From Aquilaria yunnanensis (lineage: Eukaryota; Streptophyta; Magnoliopsida; Malvales; Thymelaeaceae): a DNA stretch of 64,000 nt. How positions within the stretch are numbered: position 1 is the first letter of the stretch; each line of letters begins with the position of its first letter. This document shows positions 36,031 through 47,520 of this stretch, one piece after another. The DNA lies in the NCBI GenBank assembly GCA_039654915.1, contig CM077599.1:2854501-2918500 (forward strand), in the 5' to 3' direction. Under the pieces are notes generated by a model. The model had not been told where the DNA came from. It saw nothing but the letters and a program-made list of their open reading frames with translations, and did not search any database. Made by a program: the position numbers and the translations under genes.

Positions 36031-38327
36031 TCAAAGTGCCATCTCAGCTTGCAAGGCAGCAAGCTCATCTTCCTCAGCAGTGCGCTTTTGAGCAACCGCC
36101 CGAGCTGGTTGCCTGCCAGCCGGCACCTGAACAGGTGCAGCAGGAGCAGTTGTTGCAGGCTGCAGGAGTTGTTCTTCCAACTCAGCGCCTTCAAGTTCCT
36201 CTAGTTCTGCCTCCAATTCATCCTGAAAGACACAAGTTTCCTTTAGAAGATTTCTAATGCACGCCAAGACTGTACAAAATCATAAACCAATGAAAATTAT
36301 TTTTAGATGAAGGTCTGCTTCAAGTGTAATAACCTCATCAAAATCAGCTGCAGCCCCAATGGGGGTTGACAAAGCCTCTTGAATCTGTTTCATGCTCTCC
36401 GTCTGTTCATTGATTTCATCCATTGTCTTGTCCACATCATCTATATTACTGCAGAAGTAGTCAGTTTCAGTCAACAACAAAACCATACCATTTACCACCC
36501 AGAGATAAATAATTCCACAGTATGAGTTGCAACTTGTGCTTCATGAACTACCATTGTACATGGTAATGTGAAACATTAGAGATGAACTGAGACCTATGCT
36601 CTCTCATGTCAGGGCGGATATGCAGGAACGGAAGTATATGCATGAGAGTTTGAGACCAAGCAGTTGCTAGACTTAGCAATGTGTATGTTAGCAAATGAAG
36701 AAAAATATAAGTCAGTAATACCTAGTAGAAACAATTTCACAAAAAACAAAGAAAAAAGAAAACAGAAAGGTACATACGTTGCTTTCTGCATTTTCTTCAT
36801 AGTAGCTGCACCAGTTCTCAGAGCATCTACAGTCTCAGTGGTAGCTTGTGAACCTTCTAACATTATCATCTGTAAAATGATAGAAAGCATGTTTGGGAAA
36901 AAAATCTTAAAGAACGATATTGTCAAGAGCCAAAAGGAGAACTGCTATATCAATAAGCTTAAAATTTTCAACTCACCTGATCATGAATTCTCAACTGGAA
37001 ATTGCCAAGCTGTTCTACTTGCTGTTCATATAGCCTCTTCCTCTTCAAACACTGTATGGCCGCTGTAACATAGAAGCATTAAGTACTTTCAACCAGCTGA
37101 ATAGATAATCCCTAGAGTAAAATAAAATAAAATAAAATAAATAAGATGTAGAAATTTTTATGTAAGCTGAAGGAAAACAGGAACACAAACAAAGAACTCT
37201 AAGACAGGGAGAGGTTTAACACCAGAAAAATGTTTGATGTTATCCAGAAATTTTAGAAGAACGAAAGATGAAGGGATAGTCTGGACTTGGGATCCATGGT
37301 TCTGCAGTTGCTAGGAAATAAACAGGCCCTACACGTCAGTCTTGGGTTGCACAGCTAACAATCATCCACAACCACAATATTTTCCAGATAAAACTAGTCC
37401 ATTCATGAATCTTCAACATGAGAAAGATGGAAGGAGTAAGAAGATAATGTAGGCTTGGAACTCAAACCACCATACAAGCATCAACTAAACCGTGAAGGGG
37501 AAATAAACCAACCATGCATGACAAACAATACCCTTGAATAGGAAAAAGCTCGAGGAACCCTAGAAAAGCTCCAGGAACCCTAGAAGATATCTGCCATAGA
37601 TTGGGACATACCTCGCTTATTCCTAGCTTTGGCAAACTCCTTTGCCTTCTCAACTTCTGCAGCAGCCTTTTTAGCAAGTACTTTCTCCTTTTTCTCTAAC
37701 ATTTCAAGGGTCTAGAAATATAAACAGTAAGGGAAAAGGTCAAATCAAATAGGAAGCACCAAAGTGACTCAATTAAGAATTAACTGAAACAAAGGATAGA
37801 AATATGACGTGCTTAAGGATGATAAAATACAATCAGAAAACAAGAGCCATTGGCATGACTTTCCCAGAGTTTTCAACCCACGCGTCCAATTTCTTGCGTT
37901 TTCAGGAAGTTTTATCAGTCAAAAATCAATATTAGACACCATACGGGGACAAGAATATCTCAGTTCAGACCCTTCAAAAAATTATCTCCATGGCCAATGA
38001 TCCTTTCTATCCCCTTCATCTCATAATACACAAAAAGAATCATATTCATGCTTTCCCATTCCCGCAACAAGTGTTCTTTTCTGATTCAATTCATAATTTC
38101 GCGAGCCCGAAAGCCAATCAATTTCCGATATCCCCTTCCCGGAAAGAACAATGAAAACAGACCCTTTAGATCAATCCAAATTACAAGCTATCACAGATAA
38201 TCAAAAAGAGAGCGAAAATTGAACTACTGGAAGTTCAACCAGTCCAATTATATACCTCATTTAACTTATCCAGCGTGGTAAGGGCATTTGTCTCCTGCTT
38301 GGGTTTCCCGAAAATTCGATTAAACAT
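36031..38327 (-). CDS. SNF7 (VPS32): ESCRT-III subunit SNF7/VPS32 (six coding exons)
   Basis: SNF7/VPS32 polymerises on endosomal membranes to bud and cut vesicles into multivesicular bodies, and recruits VPS4 and BRO1/ALIX. Coding exons in transcript order are 38327-38256, 37711-37612, 37062-36977, 36869-36778, 36448-36334 and 36222-36031. All introns are GT..AG, and phases join to 218 residues, the family's usual length. It begins MFNRIFGKPKQETNALTTLD, continues through the helical hairpin (CLKRKRLYEQQVEQLGNFQL), then the conserved ATNIDDVDKTMDEINEQ. The tail is acidic (DELEAELEELEGAELEE), and a C-terminal DELAALQAEM fits the MIT-interacting motif bound by VPS4. Upstream DNA has donor-like sites at about 38500-38515, so a 5' UTR intron is likely. 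In Arabidopsis, from memory, SNF7 genes sit near TZF2 and TZF3. Confidence 0.95.
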
Positions 38328-39290
38328 AGTTGACTATCCGCAATTAAACGCCGGATCGGACCTTCAAAAGAGCCGCAACCTCAATCAAAACCACTGATAA
38401 TTGCATAAACCAATAAAAAAACAAATTCAAGAAAAAAAAAAGGCACAAAAAAGGGAATCATATAGTTAATAATCGAACAAAGAAAACTAAGAAACAAACC
38501 TTTTTAAATAGAAACCTGCAACGAAGCGATTAAATTGGAAGTCTGAGTCCGACGTGATCTGATTCTGAGAAACTGGAATGGAAGCAGAGGGGTTTGTACG
38601 GTATTTTTCTTAACCGTGTTGTTTTTCGGGGGAGACGACGAAAAATCGGAAGGTGCGGTAGCTCTCCTCCTAGTGGCGATGCCTAAGTAACATCCGTCCA
38701 ACGTGGAGTCACGTGATCAGTAGACTTGGGTCTGATCCACTTGATTGCTTCACTTCTTCTAAGTGTCCAGAATTCCAATTTCTAAAGTCTAAACAATGTG
38801 GTCCACGACCTTTTTCTCCAACTAGTTTGTATATAGTATTATAACAACTGATAAATCTAACAAAACCGGCAATTCTGTAATTACACTATAAATTAAACAG
38901 TATTTTTTAAAATATTATCCGAATAATTGTCTCTTAATATATGAATCAATAAAATAGTATTAAGGATGATAACCGGTGGGTCAGGTGTAAATATCTCATA
39001 CCTGTTATCCGTGCCTGTAGTTATTTTTTTGTACCAAAGACTTCGTAGGTATCTACAAACGGGTGAAAAATTTCACTTACACCCATGAACCGTAGGTAAT
39101 CTATACTTGCATATAAACAACAGTTTAAACTTTATTTTTTTTATTTCTTAAAAATAAAATATAAAATATACAAACAAGTTATTGTTCACGTTTAATACAA
39201 CAAAATCATGAAATATACAAAATCTTCACATACATACAAGGAAATATTCAATGAAAATTAATATAAAATATTACTTAAGTATAGGTGTTG

Positions 39291-39424
39291 CATCTATTAT
39301 AATTAAAAAATAGAAAATTTATACTCACAGGTTTCGCAAGTAAGCGGGGTGGATTCCATCTATTATAATTAAACAATAGAAAATTTATACTTACAGGTTT
39401 CGCGAGTAAGCGAGACGGATTCCT
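39291..39424. repeat. 67-base tandem duplication
   Basis: Two units, 39291-39357 and 39358-39424, share 'catctattataattaaa', 'atagaaaatttatac' and 'caggtttcgc.agtaagcg' with a few substitutions. Confidence 0.8.
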
Positions 39425-39696
39425 TTAATGATTTTATGGTAGCAAAGAACTATGAGGATCGAAAAGACTCATATGATGACAGTAATAGTAAATTCTTTTT
39501 AATTATCATGTCGTTAATTCGACCTAACGATGTTAAGCAAACTGTTAACTTTAATGCATGGTAAAATTGGATTTGCAGTTTTCATGAACAAATAAATAGC
39601 TACATTAAAAAAACAGAAGAAAAAAAAACACTTATCAAGCCATAAAGGTGATAATTGAGGAAAAGATCAAAATATCTTTAGAGATTGTCCTACTTC

Positions 39697-39700
39697 ATAC

Positions 39701-39735
<35 letters not shown>
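39697..39735. repeat. (CATA)n(TA)n microsatellite
   Basis: Compound simple repeat passing from tetranucleotide CATA to dinucleotide TA. Confidence 0.9.
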
Positions 39736-40362
39736 ATTAGATTAGAGTTTTGATGTTTTTCCTTTTTGGGGTCTGATTCACTTGATCATTTAACTTTCAG
39801 CCTAAAGTTCATTCCCGATCCCCTAACTATAGCGGTCATCGTAAAGTGGTTACTTATCTTAACTTGTAGTCCATTCTATCACTTTTTTGGTTTTTCTGTT
39901 ATCTCGAATGAAAGTTGATGACGTAACAACTTAAATGCTGATGTAGTAGCCCAAAATGTCAAGTGGTATCATCTTTCATAACAACAAATAACTATATTGG
40001 AAGAGAAAAAATTTTATGTTAAAATTGACATGAACATAAGATTTTAAAGATTTCAAAAATATGTTAGCATAAAGTTCATCTTTTTCCCCAAATATTCTCT
40101 GCTTCTTAGAAAGGCCAAACTGCCAGATTCTGAGTTTTGAAGCATTGTCATCGTCCCACTGCATCAAAAAAAATCTCCCAGAAATATGATTTATTTATAT
40201 GATTTTACTCCTTTCACTCTTTTTTTTTTTTTTTTTTAACTTTCTCTAAAGAAATTCCTTCAAAATCACAATCAATTTTTGTATATTGGGGTTTTAACTT
40301 GTAAATCCCTAAATGGTTTTGTTTATTTTTTTGGGTTTCTTGATGATATCTTAGGCTCTGAT

Positions 40363-40524
40363 ATGTTCTCTCAAACTCAGCTGACATCAATCCTGACTCA
40401 GGAAAACAAGCCATCAATGCCGATTTTGATCCTCGTTTTGCTCACTTGCATTGTTCTCTCCATCATTGCTGCCTTCGCTTTCCTTTTTTTCTCATACATC
40501 TTCACCACCACCACTATCTCCTAG
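40363..40524 (+). CDS. Possible 53-residue membrane peptide or captured exon
   Basis: ATG at 40363, stop at 40524. After a polar start (MFSQTQLTSILTQENKPS) it has one strongly hydrophobic segment of about 28 residues (PILILVLLTCIVLSIIAAFA and onward), then a threonine-rich end. An acceptor-like 'gatatcttag' precedes it at about 40354. The pattern of a short polar head plus one membrane helix resembles the first exon of some plant receptor-like kinases. It lies inside a MULE-like element, so it may be a captured gene fragment. Expression is unknown. Confidence 0.25.
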   Translation: MFSQTQLTSILTQENKPSMPILILVLLTCIVLSIIAAFAFLFFSYIFTTTTIS

Positions 40525-40636
40525 AATGCTTCTATGAATTTGCCTCTTCGTCTCCAAGTCTTATATTATATGAGTTGGATTTCATGGACGAATTATGTCA
40601 TTATCGCTAAAACAAAGTTTTAGATGAAGATGATTT

Positions 40637-41861
40637 GGGTAAATTGCGGCCATGGTCCTTCACCTTTAATTATTGTACCACTTTAGACCCTAACCTCGAT
40701 TTTGTACATAAAAAATCCCTAATCTTGTTTAAATGTTTCATTTTGAATATTTTGTGGATAGAAAACGTTAATGTCAATGGAAAATGCCACGTGGCACGCC
40801 AAAGTGGACGATTTGTCATATTGGCACAATAAATAATAGGAGAAAATTCTAACTTTAATGCCTGAAAATTTTTCCCTCAACAAATCCTCCTTAAAACAAT
40901 TAATTTTAACAAAAAAACTCCCTTCCCCTGCCCCCTCCGCCGAACTGTCTCCTTTGTTTGCGTCCTATCCTCTGACTGCCTCCCTCTCCTCCATTAGGCT
41001 CCCTCTTTTCTATCCGCCTCCTATCCTCTGGGTGCTTCCCTCTCCTCCATCCAGCTCCTTCTCCTTTAGCCCACCTCCCTTTCCTCAACCCACCTCTAAT
41101 CACCAGCAGCTATGTAGTGCCGTTGCAAGGGGATCAACGATTACATTGGGCCGTTTTAACTTTCACAACTAGGAGTGGCCAATGAGATCAATGCTTTGTT
41201 GAAGCTCCTAGGTGAAATCCGAGGTGGTTTTGGTGAAATTGAAGGTGTATGGTGGCAGTGATGAGGCAAGTACTCGATCGTCGTGGTGGTGTTGGCAATG
41301 GGAGAATGGTCGTTAGGCTTTTGTCTTTGGCAATTTTGGTGGCAGCCACAAGCGGTATTCAAGGAAGGTCGGGTCGGACAGGTTTGAAGCCAAGGAGGGC
41401 ATGAACTCACCACATCTGTTGAGGGCATGACCGCCAAGGTTGGTGGTGTTGTTCTTGAGGAGAGAGAGGTAGGCCAGAGAAGAGGCAGCTGGCGAAAGGG
41501 GAGGGAGCCAGATGGAAGAGAGAGAGGCAATCGGAGGACAGGAGGCGGACGGAGGAGATTCGACGGAGGGGGAAGGGGAGTTTTTTTGTTAAAATTAAAT
41601 GTTTTAAAGAGGATTTATTGAAAGAAAAGTTTTCAGGTATTAAAATTAGTATTTTCTCGTATTATTTATTGTGCTAGCATGGCAAATTGTCCGCTTTGGA
41701 ATGCTACATGACATTTTCCATCTACACTAATGTTTTTCATTCACAAAATGTTCAAAATGAAACATGTAAACAAGATTATGGATTTTTTATGTACAAAATC
41801 GAGGTTAGGGTCTAAAGTGGTACAATAATTAAAGGTTAGGGGCCATGAGTGTAATTTACCC
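40637..41861. mobile_element. Nested non-autonomous MULE with long terminal inverted repeats
   Basis: Ends are GGGTAAATTGCGGCCATGG on the left and GGCCATGAGTGTAATTTACCC on the right. Inverted similarity extends for roughly 300 bases on each side, through 'gtaccactttagaccctaac' and 'tgtacataaaaaatcc'. A 10-base target duplication with one mismatch flanks it (AAGATGATTT at 40627-40636, AAGACGATTT at 41862-41871). The interior (40900-41600) has CT-rich and GA-rich inverted halves around a central unique part. No transposase was found. Confidence 0.85.
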
Positions 41862-42191
41862 AAGACGATTTGGGAAAGAAAATGAATTTGGCCCAATTAT
41901 TGTTTTAAGTTCCTAAATTATGTGTTTGTGTAAGTTTAGCCTCAAATTTTTTATTCTTTCAATATAGTCATTTGTTATTATGAAAAATGATGTTACATGA
42001 CATTTTAGACTGCTACACCAATATCCTAGTCATTACATTATCAACTTTCACCCTAGGTAAAGAAAAAATTAATGGAAGAGACTACGATAGTACTCAAATT
42101 GAAAGGTAAGGGACTTTATGATGACACAAAATAAGGTAAGTGACCACTTTAACATAAGCAATAAAGCTAGGGACTGCTAAGGGATTTTACC

Positions 42192-43236
42192 CTTTTACTC
42201 ATACTAGGAATTGCAGTGCTAAACTATGCGGTGGATTATTTTTCCTTAATTTTTGATGTAGTTGAGACTCAGGGGTGATCACGGATTGGTTAAATTGAGT
42301 ATAAACTGAGAACTGTTTGGATTTTAAACTAATCCAATCCAAACTGAAGGACATGGTGACGGTTTGGTTTGAATGTTTAGATATTTGTTTTTGGATTGGT
42401 TTCGCTTTCACTGTAAACCAAGCCAACAAAAACCGAAACTGAGTATGTTAGTAAATTACTACTTCACCCTTTCCTATATCTAGTACAGCCGGAGGCATGT
42501 TCTTATCTCAGAATTCAATTTATAGTTTACATTTGAATATGTTTGAAGCTTGCGTGGGTATCAACTTGAAAATTTTGTGCTAACTAGCATTATGTGTTCA
42601 GAATTTAAGTGGTCTCTTTATATCTTTAAGACTTAGATCGTAGTTGATTAGTTTAATGTGATGGATGTTAGAACATATCGGTATAAGGATTTGAGTTGTG
42701 TTGGAAATATGATGTATTGTTGAATTAGGGAAGGGTGGGAGAACGTATTGATTTTTGGAGTGCTATAAATTTTATTCGTAGTATTTCTAGTAAATTTCGA
42801 GGAAAAAAAAAATAATATTATTCAAACCGTGAAACCAAACTGAAAATAGCAATCCATATGGTTTGGTTTCACTTGATTTTAATTCGGTTTGGTCTAAAAA
42901 TTTCTTAATGAATGTGAGTTTTTTACTTTTAATAATTCTCAAATTACCAACAACTCGAGTGCAGTGTACCTTAAAGCATCATCCCGACTAAGCTTCAAGT
43001 GAAAAATTAGAATCCCTTCCATTTATTTAACGCAAAAAATTAGAATCTTTTTTCTTCTCTAACTATATAATGACAATAATTTTACCCAAGATGACTGATT
43101 GATTTTATTTTATTTTTTAAAAAAATTTGTTTGGCTAGTTGCCAAGCCATCTATGTAGCTGATATTATTTCTGTTCCTGAACATATGGATTTTGGCAACA
43201 TATCAGTAACGGAGATTAATGCCACGAGAGTCTCCA
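42192..43236. other. AT-rich intergenic DNA with possible hAT relic
   Basis: Between about 42270 and 42910 the words 'ggtttggttt', 'attggtt' and their complements 'aaaccaaac' recur at both ends, like subterminal repeats of hAT elements. No intact ends or target duplication were found. No gene. Confidence 0.4.
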
Positions 43237-43243
43237 TATATAA
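43237..43243 (+). promoter_or_regulatory. TATA box upstream of the 141-residue gene
   Basis: TATATAA lies about 175 bases before the ATG at 43416, in a clean context (CCATATATAACAGCCCC). This is a credible core promoter for that gene. Confidence 0.5.
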
Positions 43244-43415
43244 CAGCCCCAGTTTAGTAAATAAGTAGCGAAATCCCCTCAAGGTAATCCCCAAATTTAT
43301 GGCCTCTTATTGTTAACAAGTAAGCATGCATTATTCAAAACTTGTAGCGAACAAATTAATATAAGACAAAATGAAACTCCAGAGCCCCTCCTCCCAGTGA
43401 GCCATCAACTCTGAC

Positions 43416-43841
43416 ATGGAAAATCCAGTGCTCATCTTGGCCATCTCACCAAGTCCCACAACCCTGGAAAGATCAAAATCGAAAGCCTCCTTCGTCCGCC
43501 AGAAGTCGAGTCCTAGATTTTCCTTTGATTCAGTGGCGTCAATGGATACGGAGAGGAAGAGGTGTGGAGAAGACCATGTTGGTTTCTGGAAGTCAATGAA
43601 GCAATACTATCGAGCTTGCTTCTCTCCCGTCGTATCAAAATCAACCAATGGCGCCAGCGCTGTCCAGAAACGGAACTCATTGACGGCGCCATCCTTGAGA
43701 AACAATTCCATTAATTCCAGCTCGTTGGGGTTTTCACCGCTGAGTTGTCACTCTTATAGCACCATGAACACAGAGGAACGTGAGGAGAACTTGAAGGCCG
43801 TCATCACTTATTGTAAGAGCTCCAGCAGTCCCGTCCCTTAA
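43416..43841 (+). CDS. Small serine-rich plant protein of unknown function
   Basis: Intronless, 141 residues, with a TATA box at a sensible distance. It is hydrophilic, basic and serine-rich, without signal peptide or membrane segment. Notable stretches are SPRFSFDSVASMDTERKR (about residues 32-49), an aromatic/basic core GFWKSMKQYYRACFSP (about 56-71), and a C-terminal EENLKAVITYCKSSSS. The combination of a conserved-looking core, low-complexity serine linkers and a short C-terminal motif suggests a plant-specific regulatory or scaffold protein. I do not recognise the family. Codon usage and GC content are above the flanks, which supports real coding. The start is the first ATG of the frame. 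Confidence 0.65.
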   Translation: MENPVLILAISPSPTTLERSKSKASFVRQKSSPRFSFDSVASMDTERKRCGEDHVGFWKSMKQYYRACFSPVVSKSTNGASAVQKRNSLTAPSLRNNSINSSSLGFSPLSCHSYSTMNTEEREENLKAVITYCKSSSSPVP

Positions 43842-44139
43842 AAGGATTAATTAATTTAGTTGCTAAGCGTTTTTTTTTTTTTTTTGGGCATACAAGAATT
43901 AGTGTGGACTGTGGAGTATACTAGAGCGTCAGTTATCGTGCTCATTCTATATCTAGGATGATATATATATATATATATATATATTCCCTTTTTCCTCTTC
44001 TTTTGTTTTGGATGGGAGGTGGGCTAGTAATTCGTTAGTTGATACTCGGGGTTGAATAATTTAGAACTGCCTTTCTTTGTTGTTCTCTTACAACAAACAA
44101 CTGACTACGGTTCATTTAAAGAAAACTTGTAGCACCAAC
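43842..44139. other. 3' flank of the small gene, with (AT)n
   Basis: Contains a poly-T run at 43871-43885 and an (AT)n microsatellite at about 43960-43984. It probably includes the 3' UTR of the preceding gene. Confidence 0.5.
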
Positions 44140-44440
44140 CTACAGGTCCGTTCTAACACTAGCCAGTTGCCGCTCTAGCCAACAGCTCCAATGTCTCTTA
44201 CAATCGCTTAGTGACGAAAAGGATACGCCACCGGAGGTAGCACTTCTCTAACCCTTGAATTCGAATAGGCCTCACTTAGTGATTTCTTTTCTACTTGTTC
44301 GTCTTATACTACGCTCTTGTAGGCCGCAGTAGCTATGTAAGATAATAGGTGACTTCTCGCTTAAGGGGTAATATCATGATTCGCAATGCCATGCTTTCCC
44401 ATTCCCTTGATTTTAAGCTTCGAGATTTGGAGAATGGTGC
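44140..44440. other. Possible organelle-derived insert
   Basis: About 300 bases with balanced base composition and almost no homopolymer runs, unlike the flanks. It reads like plant mitochondrial intergenic DNA ('cgcttagtgacgaaaagg', 'gaattcgaataggcctcact'). No frame is long enough to be coding. Origin is an inference from composition and style only. Confidence 0.3.
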
Positions 44441-45203
44441 TGCGAGCGTGTGTTTTAGGCGTGACAGAATAAATACAATTGACAAATAACTTGACTTGTA
44501 CATCCGTTGTGCGTGCCCTCCGAAATTCTCAAATCATATAGATCAGTTACGACAAGCTTAGATGTCATAAGACTTTGATAGTTCTCTGTCGCAGACTGTA
44601 GCCCGGGAAGGAGGCAACAAACATTTGCTTTGCAAATGACTACTCGCAAAATAGGGAAATAAATCCAAACTTGTAACATTAAGCCCGAAATCCAGAATGA
44701 CACTGAACAACATTACACTGAACCTGCATTTTTTGGGCAGAACATTTCAGTACTCAAGTTAGCAACGGACACAATCTCAGACGCAATGAAGTCAACATAT
44801 TGCGACTTTCATGAGCTTCAAATTCTGCTTTTGAACCAAGACGTTATTCAACTAAAACTACAGGTTGTCTATAAACGCAGGCTACGGATTGAGGGTTCGA
44901 AGAGAAATTGATTTCACAAAACCAACTTCCCTAGATCAACAGGGGTAAAAAATCAACTCTAATTTCTATTGCTCCATCACCCATAAACCCTCACCCTCAG
45001 TCCACTTCTTCCACACGGATCATCATTCTCGGCTCAAAAATAGGAGACAAGAAACGAAGAGACTGTAAAACCAAAACAACATTTATACCTGCTGCAAAAA
45101 TGAAGCTTTGATTCAGAAAGTCCAAAATTCAACACAAGTAGCTACGGAATTGTGTCACAAATGCATAAAACAACGTCAATAAATCTTCTCCTAAACAAAA
45201 GCT
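44441..45203. other. eS30 downstream region
   Basis: The eS30 3' UTR should occupy the part next to 45203. An 82-codon minus-strand frame at 44455-44703 shows no recognisable motif. No other gene. Confidence 0.4.
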
Positions 45204-45871
<668 letters not shown>

Positions 45872-45934
45872 GGCAGATTGCCGGAGATTCCGATGCGGCT
45901 TCGCCTCCTCTGCAGGTGATGGAATGATAGTAAT

Positions 45935-45948
45935 AGGGTTAGGGTTTT
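45935..45948 (-). promoter_or_regulatory. Telo-box in the eS30 promoter or 5' leader
   Basis: On the minus strand this reads AAAACCCTAACCCT, containing AAACCCTAA. The element is known near transcription starts of plant ribosomal-protein and other translation genes, and it sits 64-77 bases before the eS30 ATG. Confidence 0.7.
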
Positions 45949-46804
45949 GGGCGCGATTGTACTTATATGTGAGAGGTTGGGCAAGGTCGCTCTAGCCAAG
46001 GCCCAATCGTTTCGATGAAGACATTAGGCCTGCAAATTATCCAGCTCCCATTCATTAAAAGCCCATGAAATAAAATTGTACAAAAAAAAAAAGATAGGTT
46101 GATATTTTCTAGAAGTATTTTATATACTCTGTGTTGCTATGAGATTAAAAAATTTATAAATGTTAAAAAAATTAAGAAATTTTTTATTTTAAAAATCATT
46201 AAAAAATAACATTAACAATAAGAATGTTACATTGTGTGTTCAATACTTTTAAAGTGCAACAAAACTCAACAAATTACATGTATTGATAGCGGTGAGGAGA
46301 GATTTTTATCATGCCAACCTGCCTAAATAGTAAAAATTAATAGGATTTGATATAAATCTATTGAAGAAACTTTGTCAATGAAACCCTTTTTTCTATCATT
46401 ATACAGCAATTTAGCATAAATAATGAAAAAAAATGAAACAATACAGTAATTTAGCATAAATAATGAAAAAAAATGAAACAAACTTATATTATATATTTTG
46501 CAATATTATAATATCAAATTCACTAAAAAGTTCGAGCATAATAAATCTAATATACACTTAACCCGTTTCACATTCACCTAAAATGAGAAAACAACCTTAG
46601 CTTGTATTAACATAAATATAAATAAATGTTGTCCAATTGATGAAAATTCACTTTACCTAAATCATCTTGAATAAAAATAACATAACTTCAAATTCATTAG
46701 AATAATAGAACCATGTGTAGATTGGATTTAAAGTTAACGCACCTGTAAAACTACCTTCTCCATTGCCTGTGTCAGAGTAGGAAATTTGTATGAGTACCGA
46801 GTAA
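45949..46804. other. AT-rich intergenic DNA with a 40-base duplication
   Basis: The part next to 45950 is the distal eS30 promoter. The rest is AT-rich with the 40-base tandem pair at 46401-46480. No gene. Confidence 0.5.
46401..46480. repeat. 40-base perfect-period tandem duplication
   Basis: Units 46401-46440 and 46441-46480 differ at one base (atacagCaat versus atacagTaat). This is a recent duplication. Confidence 0.95.
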
Positions 46805-47157
46805 AATCTATTTGCGATCATTTTACTTTAAATATTGTCATAAAGTGGTTCTTTTATTAATATTATGTCATTATAAAGTCCCTTCATTCTAAAAGCGTGT
46901 TTTAAAGTAGTCTCTTCCGTTGAATTTTCCGTTATCTCCAATGGAACTTGATAATATGACATGTTTTGAATATATGTGGTAATTCAAAATGCCACATGAC
47001 ATTATTTTTTATAACAACAAATGATTATACTAAAAGCCCGAATTGAGACAAACACATAATTTTAGGGACTTAAAACATGAATTTGCCCAAATCTCATCTT
47101 CTTCCCAAATCTTCTCTGCCAAAAAAATCGATTCACCAAGCTTCCATGGCTCTTCTT

Positions 47158-47340
47158 TTTCTCCTAGATTCTCGTCCTGGAGCCGGAGCGGCAAAGCTTC
47201 GAAGTCGATTCTCATCCTCGATTCTCCTCCTGGAGCCAGAGCCGGAGAAGCTTCCAAGTCGATTCTCCTCTTTGGAGCCAGAGCTGGAAAAGCTTTGATT
47301 CTCCTCTTGGAGCCGGAGCCGAAGCCGAAAAAGCTTCGAA
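47158..47340. repeat. Short tandem repeat inside the MULE-like element
   Basis: Four diverged units of about 40-55 bases built from 'gattctc(ct)cctggagcc', 'ggagccggag' and 'aagcttcgaagt'. They encode a repeating proline/glutamate or serine/arginine pattern in all frames. The last unit runs directly into the homeobox fragment. Confidence 0.7.
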
Positions 47341-47520
47341 GTTGACAACAAGCTGGAGTTGGAAAGGAAAATCCAACTCACCGAGGTCCTAGACCTGCAG
47401 CCGTGCCAGGTTGCCATATGGTTCCAGAACTGCCGCATCCGGTAGAAGGCGAAGCAGCTGGAGAAGGACTGCGATGCTCTACAAACTAGCTACAACACCC
47501 TCAAGGCTGCTGCTTCGTTA
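47329..47520 (+). pseudogene. Captured HD-Zip class I homeobox/leucine-zipper fragment
   Basis: The frame from 47329 reads [17 protein letters not shown], then [16 protein letters not shown], a stop codon, and KAKQLEKDCDALQTSYNTLK. This matches the second half of a class I HD-Zip homeodomain (helix 3 core QVAIWFQNR) followed by the start of the leucine zipper. Differences point to decay: the TAG at 47443-47445 replaces the invariant tryptophan of the RARWKTKQLE block, and two conserved arginines have become cysteine. The first half of the homeodomain and the acidic tail are absent. It lies between MULE-type inverted arms, so it was probably copied from a functional gene elsewhere in the genome. 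Confidence 0.85.

Larger units (their letters stand above)
38328..39806. other. SNF7 5' region followed by repeat-rich DNA
   Basis: 38328 to about 38620 should hold the 5' UTR and promoter of SNF7. 38880-39270 is AT-rich. A 67-base tandem duplication begins at 39291, and a (CATA)n(TA)n microsatellite lies at about 39697-39735. The phrase 'gggtctgatycacttgat' occurs at about 38727 and again near 39766, suggesting another small duplication. Confidence 0.45.
39807..42191. mobile_element. MULE-like element carrying a nested MULE
   Basis: Left-end sequence ('ccctaactatagcggtcat', 'gtaaagtggttacttatctt') is inverted at the right end ('aaggtaagtgaccacttta', 'tagggactgctaagggattt'), giving terminal inverted repeats of roughly 200 bases. 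Bounds are approximate and no clear target duplication was found. It is the same family as the element at about 46805-47900. A second MULE (40637-41861) is inserted in it, and a 53-codon membrane-type frame (40363-40524) lies between. Confidence 0.6.

Noticed and set aside
40858..41621. Proline/serine-rich and arginine/glycine-rich frames
   Set aside because: They arise from CT-rich and GA-rich inverted halves of a MULE and mirror each other.
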